A stretch of 64,000 bases of DNA, from the NCBI GenBank assembly GCA_902801295.1, contig CADCHN010000002.1:1-64000 (forward strand), written 5' to 3'. Made by a program: the position numbers and the translations under genes. Every line of letters starts with the position of its first letter. The first letter of the stretch is position 1. This DNA is from Oscillospiraceae bacterium. GTDB lineage: Bacteria > Bacillota > Clostridia > Oscillospirales > Oscillospiraceae. The notes beneath the pieces are model-generated. The model saw only the letters and a list, made by a program, of their open reading frames with translations, had not been told where the DNA came from and did not search any database. Positions 16,205 to 24,116 of the stretch are shown here, piece after piece.

Positions 16205-16320
16205 TTCGTGCCGTTCAAAACGGATTCATCCGAACGGTCTTTCGCACCTAAAAACGCTGCAAATCCGTTTTCTACCGGCCATTACCGTTCGATAGCTTCC
16301 ATAATGCAGCCACAAACTGA
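16205..16320 (-). promoter_or_regulatory. Structured leader before the importer operon, possible pseudoknot
   Basis: In the minus-strand transcript segment A (16292-16284) can pair with A' (16238-16230) over nine positions. Segment B (16271-16262) can pair with B' (16226-16217) over ten. The order A-B-A'-B' is that of a pseudoknot. A third copy of the A motif, GAACGG at 16216-16211, could compete for A' close to the ribosome site. As DNA the same repeats (CCGTTC/GAACGG) could be a repressor operator. No known riboswitch class is recognised. Confidence 0.45.
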
Positions 16321-16325
16321 ACATG

Positions 16326-16354
16326 ATTATAGCGCGGAGGAGCGCGTTTGTCAA
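16326..16354 (-). promoter_or_regulatory. Consensus sigma-A promoter of the importer operon
   Basis: On the minus strand TTGACA (16349-16354) and TATAAT (16326-16331) are separated by exactly 17 bases. Both hexamers are perfect. The predicted transcript start is near 16319, leaving a leader of ~140 bases. Together with this promoter, the leader and the APC terminator account for the 304-base gap 16178-16481; no gene is seen there. Confidence 0.85.
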
Positions 16355-16398
16355 GCTGTTCGCGTTCGGTTTCAAGAATTAAAAACAATAAAATGAAC

Positions 16399-16438
16399 AA
16401 GTCAGGGAAACGATGCCGACAGCATGTTTCTCTGACTT
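16399..16438 (-). terminator. Terminator after the APC permease gene
   Basis: Arms AAGTCAGGGAAAC (16399-16411) and GTTTCTCTGACTT (16426-16438) pair with one mismatch. On the minus strand the stem is followed by GTTCATTTTATTGTTTTTAA, a convincing U-rich tail. Confidence 0.8.
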
Positions 16439-16481
16439 GCCATAATAAGTTGTTGAATTTATACGAAACTACGGAAAATCG

Positions 16482-17969
16482 TCATTCTTCCGCTGAAAAA
16501 GACTTCCTCTGCCAGATGTAGAAAGCCAGACCGATCAGGATCCAGATCACCAGCATGAGGTAGCTTTCCTTCCCAAAATGAACACCGTTCAGGCCGGGGA
16601 TCGGAATCAGCTGGAGAATCATAAAGATGGCGCTGAACACAACGCCGGCAGTCGCCATAAGCTTGAGGAAGGGCGTTCCGTCACCGTCGCGTCTGGCCGT
16701 GACCAGGGTAGAGGCGGAGGTAAAGAAATAGCCGATCGATGCGCCGATGGCGCTCATATCCACGAACCAGCCAAGCGCTTCACGGCCGAGAATAGGGCCG
16801 GAGAGGCTCACAACGATGCAGAAGATCATCGAATTTTTCGGCGTTCCGTACTTCGGATCGACCTTGCCAAACCACGCCGGCAGATAGCCGTCCCGGCTCA
16901 TGGAATACATCAGCCGGGAAGAAGCAAGGTAAAAGCCCATGATGCCGGACAAAACGGCACAGCTCACGCCTACGCCGACCAGGAGCTTGCCAAAGGTACC
17001 GAGCAGCTCTTCGGCGGCGACCAGGACGACCCATTCTCCCGCCATCACACGATCAGGCCAGTTGGCCAGCGCTGCTGCCGCCACGGTGTTGTTGCTCACG
17101 TACACGAAGCAGCCAAAGACAATGGCGATGATCATGATAAAGGAGACCTTCTTGAAGCTGAAGTTGAACTCCTCAGCCGCCTGGGGAATCGCGTCGAAGC
17201 CGACATAGGCCCAGGGGGCGATGGCAAAGGTGGCGAGGATAGCGCCCAGCACGCCGCTTGTCCCGACATGCGCAAATGCTCCGATCCCTTCCGTCGTTGC
17301 GCCGGCCGCCATTGCGGCGGCCTTGTCAAAGCCCCAGATCGGCTGCATGTTGACACCCTTTGCTTTGCTGCTCACCAGCGCGGACACAAATAGCGTGAAT
17401 ACGCAGACGACCAGCAAAGTGGAAAGCACGGTCTGAACAAAGCCGGCCTTTTTTACACCGATAATGTTCAGATAGCCGAACAGAAGGAGGATCGCGGAGG
17501 CCAGCAGCATTTCGCCCATGTAGATGTCAAAGCCGGCAACGGAATAATGGAATCCGAACTTCAGAATATCTGCGGAGCCGTCCAGACCGTCCACGATCAG
17601 GCCGATCGCCGTGCTGTTCATCGGCACGTTGGTCAGATAGGCTACCACCAGGAACCAGCCGCAGATAAATGCCAGGTTCTTTCCAAAGCACATTTTTGTG
17701 AAGGTGAATTCGCCGCCGGCCTTTGGATACTTGGGAACCATGTAGGCATAGCTGAACGCAATGATAATCATGACCAGGGCGCCGAGGATCATAGCGATTG
17801 CCGTACCGGCAACGCCTGACGTGGGCAGGAACTTCTTGCCGGGGTTGATAAAACTGCCCCATCCGATCACGCAGCCAAAGGCGATGGCCCAGACATGCAT
17901 CGGGGAGAGCTGGCGCTTTAATTCGGCGCTGTTTTCGGCGTCTTTCCCGTTGGTTTTTCCTTTTGTCAA
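16482..17969 (-). CDS. APC superfamily amino acid/amine permease
   Basis: This 495-residue protein has about twelve membrane helices and the APC start signature (IAFGCVIGWGSFINPGKKFL, with the GxxIGxG-like substrate loop in helix 1) followed by PKAGGEFTFTKMCFG. Members exchange or import amino acids and small amines such as ethanolamine. The start appears to be TTG at 17969, the only possible initiator after an in-frame stop, with AGAGGGGAG 11 bases before it. It follows the phosphatase gene by 66 bases and ends at a terminator. It may import the organic amine released outside the cell by that phosphatase; this is inference. Confidence 0.85.
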   Translation of the reverse strand: MTKGKTNGKDAENSAELKRQLSPMHVWAIAFGCVIGWGSFINPGKKFLPTSGVAGTAIAMILGALVMIIIAFSYAYMVPKYPKAGGEFTFTKMCFGKNLAFICGWFLVVAYLTNVPMNSTAIGLIVDGLDGSADILKFGFHYSVAGFDIYMGEMLLASAILLLFGYLNIIGVKKAGFVQTVLSTLLVVCVFTLFVSALVSSKAKGVNMQPIWGFDKAAAMAAGATTEGIGAFAHVGTSGVLGAILATFAIAPWAYVGFDAIPQAAEEFNFSFKKVSFIMIIAIVFGCFVYVSNNTVAAAALANWPDRVMAGEWVVLVAAEELLGTFGKLLVGVGVSCAVLSGIMGFYLASSRLMYSMSRDGYLPAWFGKVDPKYGTPKNSMIFCIVVSLSGPILGREALGWFVDMSAIGASIGYFFTSASTLVTARRDGDGTPFLKLMATAGVVFSAIFMILQLIPIPGLNGVHFGKESYLMLVIWILIGLAFYIWQRKSFSAEE

Positions 17970-18035
17970 GGATAATCAGTCTCCCCTCTAATAACACAAA
18001 TACTTTGCAATGCGATGCGGAACGAATCGATAAAA

Positions 18036-18974
18036 TCAGGATACAAAAATACCTTCCGGCAGGACCCCCGTTCTCCCTTCAGGTGCGTCAATGCGGAATG
18101 CATGCAGGACGATGGAGGGGATATCCACGATGTGTATATCTCCGATCGGCTCCTCGGTGTTAAGTCTGTCGCCGTAGATCGCAAACATTGCGTTCATTTC
18201 AGCTTCGCTGTCACCGCCGTGTTTATTGCCGTTTCCGCCATGATCAGCGGTGACAATAAACAGGGAGTTTTCCAGATAATTCTTTTCCCCAAGATATTCA
18301 TAGATCGTCTTAATGTCTTTTTCCGCACTGATCAACGCGTCAAAGAACTCGTCGCTGCCCCAACCGTACGCATGGCCGGCGTGATCAACGCCGTCAAAAT
18401 GGATGAACAGCAGCTTCGGATCATGACTGTCCAGATACTCTTTGGCCGCCTGAACGACGTCTTCGTTGGGGAGCGAAGATGCCAACACTTCTGAGGGATA
18501 CAGATACATCCCGTCAAAGCCGTCAATGATCCCGTAATTGATCGGAGACCACGCGACGATTGAGGCGATTTCGGCATCAGGGAACTGCTCGTGCACCAGT
18601 TTGAACATGCTGGGCAGATCTGCGTTCGTCATTTTCCGGTTTTTTGCAGAATCATTCGTGAGACCGTGTGTTTCAGGGTCAACGCTGTAGATCATCGAAC
18701 CCCAGCTTTCGGCGCTCAGGGACGGAAATGCGACCTCCATGGAAAAGCTTACGTTATTTTTCTCAAAGATACTCCAGAAATCGTCTGAAGCCAAATCCTG
18801 AACGAAGCTTCCGGCACCGTCCACGCCGATGATTATCACTCTGTCATATATCTTCTCCTGCGCTTGCTTTGTAAAAGAATATACAACAAGCAGGAACAGC
18901 GATACAATCAGGAGAACACAGGATATCATGCTTTTCAAGGTCCGGGAATTTTTATCAGTTGCCGATATCCGCAT
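18036..18974 (-). CDS. Membrane-anchored alkaline phosphatase superfamily hydrolase
   Basis: This 312-residue protein has one N-terminal membrane helix (about residues 15-34) and an extracytoplasmic domain of the alkaline phosphatase/nucleotide pyrophosphatase superfamily. Metal-binding landmarks are IIIGVDGAG, DGVDHAGHAYG and TADHGGNGNKHGG; the serine-rich FPSLSAESWGS should hold the nucleophile. Relatives hydrolyse phosphodiesters, phosphomonoesters or phosphonoacetate. The ATG at 18974 follows GGGAGG by nine bases; earlier ATGs overlap the upstream gene and lack a site. It sits between the nucleotidyltransferase and APC permease genes, suggesting release of a phospho- or phosphono-headgroup or its amine. 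Confidence 0.75.
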   Translation of the reverse strand: MRISATDKNSRTLKSMISCVLLIVSLFLLVVYSFTKQAQEKIYDRVIIIGVDGAGSFVQDLASDDFWSIFEKNNVSFSMEVAFPSLSAESWGSMIYSVDPETHGLTNDSAKNRKMTNADLPSMFKLVHEQFPDAEIASIVAWSPINYGIIDGFDGMYLYPSEVLASSLPNEDVVQAAKEYLDSHDPKLLFIHFDGVDHAGHAYGWGSDEFFDALISAEKDIKTIYEYLGEKNYLENSLFIVTADHGGNGNKHGGDSEAEMNAMFAIYGDRLNTEEPIGDIHIVDIPSIVLHAFRIDAPEGRTGVLPEGIFVS

Positions 18975-18990
18975 TCCCGGGCGCCTCCCG

Positions 18991-19887
18991 TCAGACATCA
19001 TAGGTCTTGTCAATCGCTTTCAGTTCTTTGAAGGTATCGATTTCAACGATGTCCTCATCGCGGCATTCGCGGACTTCAACGGCATAATGTTCTTTTTTGT
19101 ATACGAGAGGCACCTGCTCCCAGTAGCGCTCTTTTCCGCCGGGAGAACCGTACACGTCCTGGATATCCTGGGACAGCTTGTGCCCGTCTGCGTCGTTCCA
19201 GTAGGAGATACCGACCATCTGCCAGATATCGTCCCCTTCGCCGCCGACCTTCTCTTCGACGATGATGCCGTCCTTGACGCGGAAGCACCAGTCATCGGAG
19301 CGGGATTTCCTGATCGCCAGAAAATCAGAGGTATAGTGGTACTTTTTAATGATTTTCGGGTTGGAGATCAGCAAATCTGCCTCAAAAACATAGGAATTTG
19401 AGAGCATATACCGGGCAACTAAGGAAGAACTGATGTTATTGGCCTCGTTATATACCGGGTTTTCCAGGAACTTGATCATGGGGTACTTATAAAGAAGCTG
19501 ATCGAAAAGCTCTCCCAGATATCCGCGAACGATATAGATTTCGTTGATGCCGGCTTCCAGACAGGCGTCGATCAGGCGGTCGATAATACGCACGCCGTGA
19601 ACGCGGACGAGCGGCTTGGGCGTATTGAAGGTGATCGGTACGAGGCGCGTTCCGAAACCGGCGGCGATGAAGATCGCCCGCTTGGCACGATACGGCTCAA
19701 GCGCATTGACTCCGTCATTGGTGATGGAACCGTCCGCTACTAATCCCTGCTCGGCCAGCTCTTTCATCACGCGGTTGATAGTGCCCAGACTGTGGCCGGT
19801 GAGTTTTTCCAGATCGCGCTGGGTCAGGGAGGCACGATTCGTTGCCAGCACTTCTAGAACATCAAATTGTTTCCTTGTCAGGTCCAT
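18991..19887 (-). CDS. Winged-helix / LicC-PntC-like nucleotidyltransferase
   Basis: This 298-residue soluble protein has a winged helix-turn-helix in residues ~1-65 (TQRDLEKLTGHSLG) and a nucleotidyltransferase domain with IAAGFGTRLVPITFNTPKP near residue 75, metal-binding FEADLL and a late EIDTFKE. The catalytic domain is of the choline-phosphate/2-aminoethylphosphonate cytidylyltransferase type, so CTP activation of a phospho- or phosphono-amino-alcohol is likely. Start 19887 follows AGAAGGGA. It is a paralog of the C-terminal third of the importer fusion (about 11679-12620). No LicA-like kinase gene is nearby. The DNA-binding domain may make it an enzyme-regulator hybrid, as in NadR. Confidence 0.8.
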   Translation of the reverse strand: MDLTRKQFDVLEVLATNRASLTQRDLEKLTGHSLGTINRVMKELAEQGLVADGSITNDGVNALEPYRAKRAIFIAAGFGTRLVPITFNTPKPLVRVHGVRIIDRLIDACLEAGINEIYIVRGYLGELFDQLLYKYPMIKFLENPVYNEANNISSSLVARYMLSNSYVFEADLLISNPKIIKKYHYTSDFLAIRKSRSDDWCFRVKDGIIVEEKVGGEGDDIWQMVGISYWNDADGHKLSQDIQDVYGSPGGKERYWEQVPLVYKKEHYAVEVRECRDEDIVEIDTFKELKAIDKTYDV

Positions 19888-19961
19888 AGTAATCCCTTCT
19901 GCAAAAATACTGCTTATGTTTATGCTTTTCATTTAATAAGACAAATCAAATGAGAACATCA

Positions 19962-19980
19962 AATCGAGAATATATCGATT
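19962..19980. promoter_or_regulatory. Inverted repeat before the winged-helix nucleotidyltransferase gene
   Basis: AATCGA (19962-19967) and TCGATT (19975-19980) form an inverted repeat 75 bases before the start codon, within the 165-base gap after rfbB. A single AATCGA half-site also lies at 18025-18030 before the APC permease gene. It is a candidate operator for the adjacent winged-helix protein; the match is short. Confidence 0.3.
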
Positions 19981-20052
19981 CATGCTGAGGCGATCCGCAG
20001 TAAGCTTTTTGGCAAGTTCAAGTCGCCGCTGATAGCAAGAGGAATCTGCAAC

Positions 20053-21072
20053 TTAACGATTCGAGTACATCTTTTCGTAGTATTTCTGATACTCGCCGCT
20101 GATAATCTCGCCCCACCAGCTCCGATTATCCAGATACCACTTTATTGTTTTTTCGATGCCATCGGCAAACTTGGTTTCCGGAAGCCATCCCAACTCGTTA
20201 TGGATCTTGGTCGGATCAATGGCATAACGCATATCGTGACCTTTGCGGTCAGTCACATATGTAATCAGGCTCTCCGGCTTGTCGAGATCCTTGCAGATTA
20301 ACTTCACAATTTCGATGTTCTGCATTTCGTTGTGGCCGCCGATGTTATATACTTCACCAACGTTCCCCTTGTGGATGACAAGATCAATGGCTTTGCAGTG
20401 ATCTTCCACATACAGCCAATCGCGAACATTCAGACCTTTACCATAAACAGGCAGCGGCTTGTTGCTCAGGCAATTAGCTATCATCAGCGGGATCAACTTT
20501 TCAGGAAACTGATAGGGACCGTAGTTGTTCGAGCAGCGGCTGATGGAGACAGGAAGACCATAGGTGCGATGATAAGCCATTGCCAGCAAATCTGCACTGG
20601 CCTTTGACGAACTGTAGGGAGAGCTTGTACGAATGGGCGTTTCCTCAGTAAAGAGAAGATCAGGCCGATCCAACGGAAGGTCCCCATATACTTCATCTGT
20701 GCTGACCTGATGATATCTGACAATGCCATACTTCCTGCATGCGTCCATCAGGACGCTGGTGCCGATAATATTGGTCTGGAGAAAAATACTGGGATCTTCG
20801 ATGCTTCGGTCAACATGGCTTTCTGCAGCGAAGTTTACAACCATATCCGGTTTTTCTTCTTCAAACAAATGATACACGCCTTCGCGGTCGCAGATATCCA
20901 GTTTCACAAAGCGGAAATTTGGCTTAAACATCACGCTTTTCAGTGTGGAAAGATTCCCCGCGTAGGTTAGCTTGTCAAGGCAGATGATCTTGTATTCCGG
21001 GTGGGCTTCCATCATATAAAAAATGAAATTGGAGCCGATAAAACCTGCGCCGCCGGTTACGATGATTGTCAT
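20053..21072 (-). CDS. rfbB: dTDP-glucose 4,6-dehydratase
   Basis: This 339-residue short-chain dehydrogenase/reductase converts dTDP-glucose to dTDP-4-keto-6-deoxyglucose. Visible features are the Rossmann TGGAGFIGSNF, NFAAESHVDRSI with family-specific His-Val-Asp, the catalytic YSSSKASAD (Tyr and Lys) and SRCSNNYGPYQFPEKLIP. The start is the ATG at 21072 after GGAGG. It lies 13 bases after rfbA. The usual partners rfbC and rfbD are missing from the window, so the keto sugar probably goes to the aminotransferase encoded next to rfbA and not to rhamnose. Confidence 0.95.
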   Translation of the reverse strand: MTIIVTGGAGFIGSNFIFYMMEAHPEYKIICLDKLTYAGNLSTLKSVMFKPNFRFVKLDICDREGVYHLFEEEKPDMVVNFAAESHVDRSIEDPSIFLQTNIIGTSVLMDACRKYGIVRYHQVSTDEVYGDLPLDRPDLLFTEETPIRTSSPYSSSKASADLLAMAYHRTYGLPVSISRCSNNYGPYQFPEKLIPLMIANCLSNKPLPVYGKGLNVRDWLYVEDHCKAIDLVIHKGNVGEVYNIGGHNEMQNIEIVKLICKDLDKPESLITYVTDRKGHDMRYAIDPTKIHNELGWLPETKFADGIEKTIKWYLDNRSWWGEIISGEYQKYYEKMYSNR

Positions 21073-21085
21073 ATCATGTCCTCCG

Positions 21086-21970
21086 TCAATAGACATATTT
21101 TCCTTCGGCAACACGCATCAGGTGTTCGCCATAAGGGCTTTTCCCGTACAATTTTGCCGAGTCGATCAGTTCCTCGGAGGAGATCCATCCGGCATGATAG
21201 GCAATTTCCTCAGGAGCAGAAATCACGACGCCCTGCCGGCTCTGAACAGTTTGAACAAATAGAGAGGCCTGCATCAGACTGTCCATGGTCCCCGTGTCCA
21301 TCCAAGCGAAGCCGCGGCCGAGAATCTGAACACACAGCTTGTCCTCTTCCAGATACATCCGGTTCAAATCCGTAATTTCAAGCTCCCCGCGTGCAGACGG
21401 TTTTACGAGCTTGGCCTTTTCCGCAACTCCTGCAGGATAGAAATAGAGCCCGGTAATGCAATAATTGCTTTTTGGATTCTTAGGCTTCTCTTCAACAGAG
21501 AGCACCTTCCTGTTCTGATCAAATTCAACAATACCGAATCTCTCAGGGTCATTCACATAGTATCCAAAGATCGTTGCATCGCCTTTTTCTGTATTTGTAA
21601 CAGCGTCGAACAGGTTTTTCCTGAAGTAGCTGCCGTAAAAGATGTTGTCTCCAAGTACCATGGCGCAGGAATCATTTCCAATAAAATCTTCGCCGATCAG
21701 AAAGGCTTGAGCTAAACCATCCGGGCTTGGCTGGATGGCATAGGAAAGATGGATTCCGAAATGACTGCCGTCACCCAGGAGCTCTTCAAATCGAGGTGTG
21801 TCTGTTGGGGTGGAAATAATCAGAATATCCCTGATGCCGGCAAGCATCAGAGTGCTCAAAGGATAATAAATCATGGGCTTATCATAAATAGGAAGGAGCT
21901 GCTTGCTTGTAACACGAGTTAGCGGATAGAGTCTGGTTCCGGATCCTCCGGCAAGAATGATTCCTTTCAT
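21086..21970 (-). CDS. rfbA: Glucose-1-phosphate thymidylyltransferase
   Basis: This 294-residue enzyme makes dTDP-glucose from dTTP and glucose 1-phosphate. It has the nucleotidyltransferase signature [30 protein letters not shown] and the RmlA-specific VLGDNIFYG and AWMDTGT. The preferred start is ATG 21970, six bases after AGGTG; a GTG nine bases upstream is the alternative. It is sandwiched between the aminotransferase gene and rfbB, forming a dTDP-4-amino-4,6-dideoxyhexose cassette. Confidence 0.95.
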   Translation of the reverse strand: MKGIILAGGSGTRLYPLTRVTSKQLLPIYDKPMIYYPLSTLMLAGIRDILIISTPTDTPRFEELLGDGSHFGIHLSYAIQPSPDGLAQAFLIGEDFIGNDSCAMVLGDNIFYGSYFRKNLFDAVTNTEKGDATIFGYYVNDPERFGIVEFDQNRKVLSVEEKPKNPKSNYCITGLYFYPAGVAEKAKLVKPSARGELEITDLNRMYLEEDKLCVQILGRGFAWMDTGTMDSLMQASLFVQTVQSRQGVVISAPEEIAYHAGWISSEELIDSAKLYGKSPYGEHLMRVAEGKYVY

Positions 21971-21984
21971 TTTATTCACCTCAT

Positions 21985-23067
21985 TTAAGTTCTGCAGGAC
22001 AGAACAATATCACAAATGCGATCTACATCTTTCAAATCCAGATCCGCATACAGCGGAAGACACAGGACACGATCTGCCAAATATGCCGCAACGGGAGTTT
22101 TTTCTGCGCCTGCACTCGGCAAATCAGCATAGGCTTCAATGCCGTTTGTCAGCGGATAGAAATATTTTCTTGCGGTGATATTCTCTTTCCCAAGGGCGGT
22201 AAACACCTCGTCCCTCGATGCGCCGAATTCGTCAAATACGACCGGGAAATAAGCATAATTCGACTCTACGTCTTTCTGGGGTTTACAGAGTCTGATTCCC
22301 GGTACGGCATCCAGGCGGCTTCGATACCGTTCAACAACCAGTTTCCTTTTTTCAATTTCCTGCTTCAGATGCCGTAGATTGCAAATACCCATAGCGGCCT
22401 GAAACTCGTTCATTTTAGCGTTTCCGCCGGTCATCACAACACGCTCTGGCCCGCATAGGCCAAAGTTTTTCAAGCTGTTCAAAGGCTCGACAAGGGAGTC
22501 ATCCGCAAAGCACACAGCGCCGCCCTCAATGGTATTAAAAACCTTGGTGGCATGGAAGCTAAACATGGATGCATGGCCAAAGTTAGCGGAAGATTTGCCC
22601 TTGTACTTTACCGCGAAGGCATGAGCGGCATCGTAAATGACCTTGAGATGATGCTTGTCGGCGATTGCCTGGATCCGCTCCACATCGCACATGTTTCCGT
22701 AAACATGGACAGGAACAATGGCAACGGTTTTTCCGGTGATCAGGGACTCAATCTTATCAGCGTCCATGGTATAGTCGTCGATATTTACGTCGCAAAAAAC
22801 CGGAGTAAGTCCGTTGCGCGTGATGGCATGCGTGGTGGAAACAAAGGTAAACGGGGTAGTGATCACTTCTCCGCCGGCGGGAAAGCGCATGGCAGCGATG
22901 ATATTTTCCAACGCAAGATGACCATTGGTGTATAGGGTTACATGAGGACATTGGAGAAAGGATTCAAGCATGCGCTGAAATTCTTGATGCTCTACGCCCA
23001 TATTTGTAAGCCAGCGGCTCTCCCATAGTTTTTTTATTTCTGCGCAATACTCCTCATAATCGGGCAT
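21985..23067 (-). CDS. DegT/DnrJ/EryC1 sugar aminotransferase (VioA-like)
   Basis: This enzyme of at least 360 residues is a fold-type I PLP aminotransferase acting on nucleotide-linked keto sugars, most like those making dTDP-4-amino-4,6-dideoxyglucose. Landmarks are [19 protein letters not shown] (PLP-contacting Asp) and [14 protein letters not shown] with the Schiff-base lysine. The ATG at 23067 has no ribosome site. In-frame codons upstream to 23100 read as the family's conserved N terminus (IQVTRSS before MPDYEEY) and follow a good GGAGG at 23107-23111, with only ATC (23100) or ATA (23097) available as initiator. The real start is probably one of these. It works with RfbA and RfbB. Confidence 0.88.
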   Translation of the reverse strand: MPDYEEYCAEIKKLWESRWLTNMGVEHQEFQRMLESFLQCPHVTLYTNGHLALENIIAAMRFPAGGEVITTPFTFVSTTHAITRNGLTPVFCDVNIDDYTMDADKIESLITGKTVAIVPVHVYGNMCDVERIQAIADKHHLKVIYDAAHAFAVKYKGKSSANFGHASMFSFHATKVFNTIEGGAVCFADDSLVEPLNSLKNFGLCGPERVVMTGGNAKMNEFQAAMGICNLRHLKQEIEKRKLVVERYRSRLDAVPGIRLCKPQKDVESNYAYFPVVFDEFGASRDEVFTALGKENITARKYFYPLTNGIEAYADLPSAGAEKTPVAAYLADRVLCLPLYADLDLKDVDRICDIVLSCRT

Positions 23068-23134
23068 CGAGGAGCGGGTTACCTGAATTGTATCTATGAT
23101 GCTTTACCTCCAGTCATTTGGTGATATATTTAGA

Positions 23135-23154
23135 GGCTGCGTCCACATGCAGCC
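23135..23154 (-). other. Small hairpin between aminotransferase-type genes
   Basis: GGCTGC (23135-23140) pairs with GCAGCC (23149-23154) across an eight-base loop, 12 bases past the stop of the upstream gene. The minus-strand tail is AT-rich (TCTAAATATATC) but has no T-run, so this is at most a weak attenuator. Confidence 0.3.
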
Positions 23155-23166
23155 CTTGTCGGTTTT

Positions 23167-24114
23167 TCATACAGACATATTGAACAGAATACGTGAAACC
23201 AAATACTCCATATCTCGGATCTCATACCGCTGATCAATGGGCAGAGGAAGAATATTCTCAGCCATTGTATACTCCAGATCTCCCGGAGGACAGATATCAA
23301 AAACAGTCGGCCATAGAATCGGAATGTATATTTTTTCTGCTTGAAGCTTCTTGCGTAATGAGGCGCCGTCGTCGACCATAAAAGGGTACATGAAGGATGC
23401 TGTTTTGAGCTTCAGCTGATTGAACGGCGCAAGCTTTTCATGGAGAAAGGAGAAGTTCTCCGTTCTCTGCTTCTCGATGGAGCTATAGTCAAGTCCATGG
23501 AGCAGATTGCTTGTCAGTTTCGACATCCGCTTGATCGGCTCGTTCATAAATGATTTGTTATTAGAGACGTATTCATTGTAGAATTCGCTGGCAGTTCTCT
23601 CATATCGACCGAGGAGAAATCTCATTCGATCATACGACTCATCCTGCTCCAACGCGTTGGACAAGCGGGAAGAGGTATACAAGAACGCGCCATCAGCCAC
23701 ACCGAACCATTTCCGGCAAGTATAAAAGGTATCCACGCCCGGCAGCGGCTCTTCAAAGTATCCGTTTGCCTGGTCAACGATGACTTTCCCGAAGCGATCG
23801 ACATATTGCTTTATGTCGTCATTGCTGAGCTGGCCGTAGTAGTTTGCCAGGTACAGCCATTCATCATCGGCGACGGTCAGATTCTGCGGCAAAAAATCCG
23901 GACCAATGTGATAAAAACTTTTTTCGACACCTTCCCGCTCACAGACGTGATAGATCGAATTGCAGATAAAATAGGGAACTTTCAGCTTCCTGATCCCTCT
24001 GCTTTTGAACAGATAGGCGAGGCAATTCCGCCCGCAGTTGAGCGCAATCGCGTCCTCGTGGAGCATCGGGAGATGATAGGTATCCAATTCGATATAGCCG
24101 CCGATTTCTTTCAT
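23167..24114 (-). CDS. DegT-like PLP-dependent protein of the glycan locus
   Basis: This 315-residue protein has the compact large domain of fold-type I PLP enzymes: ALNCGRNCLAYLF, a KVPYFICNSIYHV strand, VIVDQANGYF (PLP Asp) and TFYTCRKWFGVADGAFLY, where the lysine could form the Schiff base. It is shorter than typical sugar aminotransferases and divergent, so the substrate cannot be named. The gene starts two bases after the ATP-grasp gene stop, suggesting the two proteins act in one step, for example on an amino-acid or amino-sugar substituent. Annotation as aminotransferase is tentative. Confidence 0.55.
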   Translation of the reverse strand: MKEIGGYIELDTYHLPMLHEDAIALNCGRNCLAYLFKSRGIRKLKVPYFICNSIYHVCEREGVEKSFYHIGPDFLPQNLTVADDEWLYLANYYGQLSNDDIKQYVDRFGKVIVDQANGYFEEPLPGVDTFYTCRKWFGVADGAFLYTSSRLSNALEQDESYDRMRFLLGRYERTASEFYNEYVSNNKSFMNEPIKRMSKLTSNLLHGLDYSSIEKQRTENFSFLHEKLAPFNQLKLKTASFMYPFMVDDGASLRKKLQAEKIYIPILWPTVFDICPPGDLEYTMAENILPLPIDQRYEIRDMEYLVSRILFNMSV

Positions 24115-24116
24115 GT

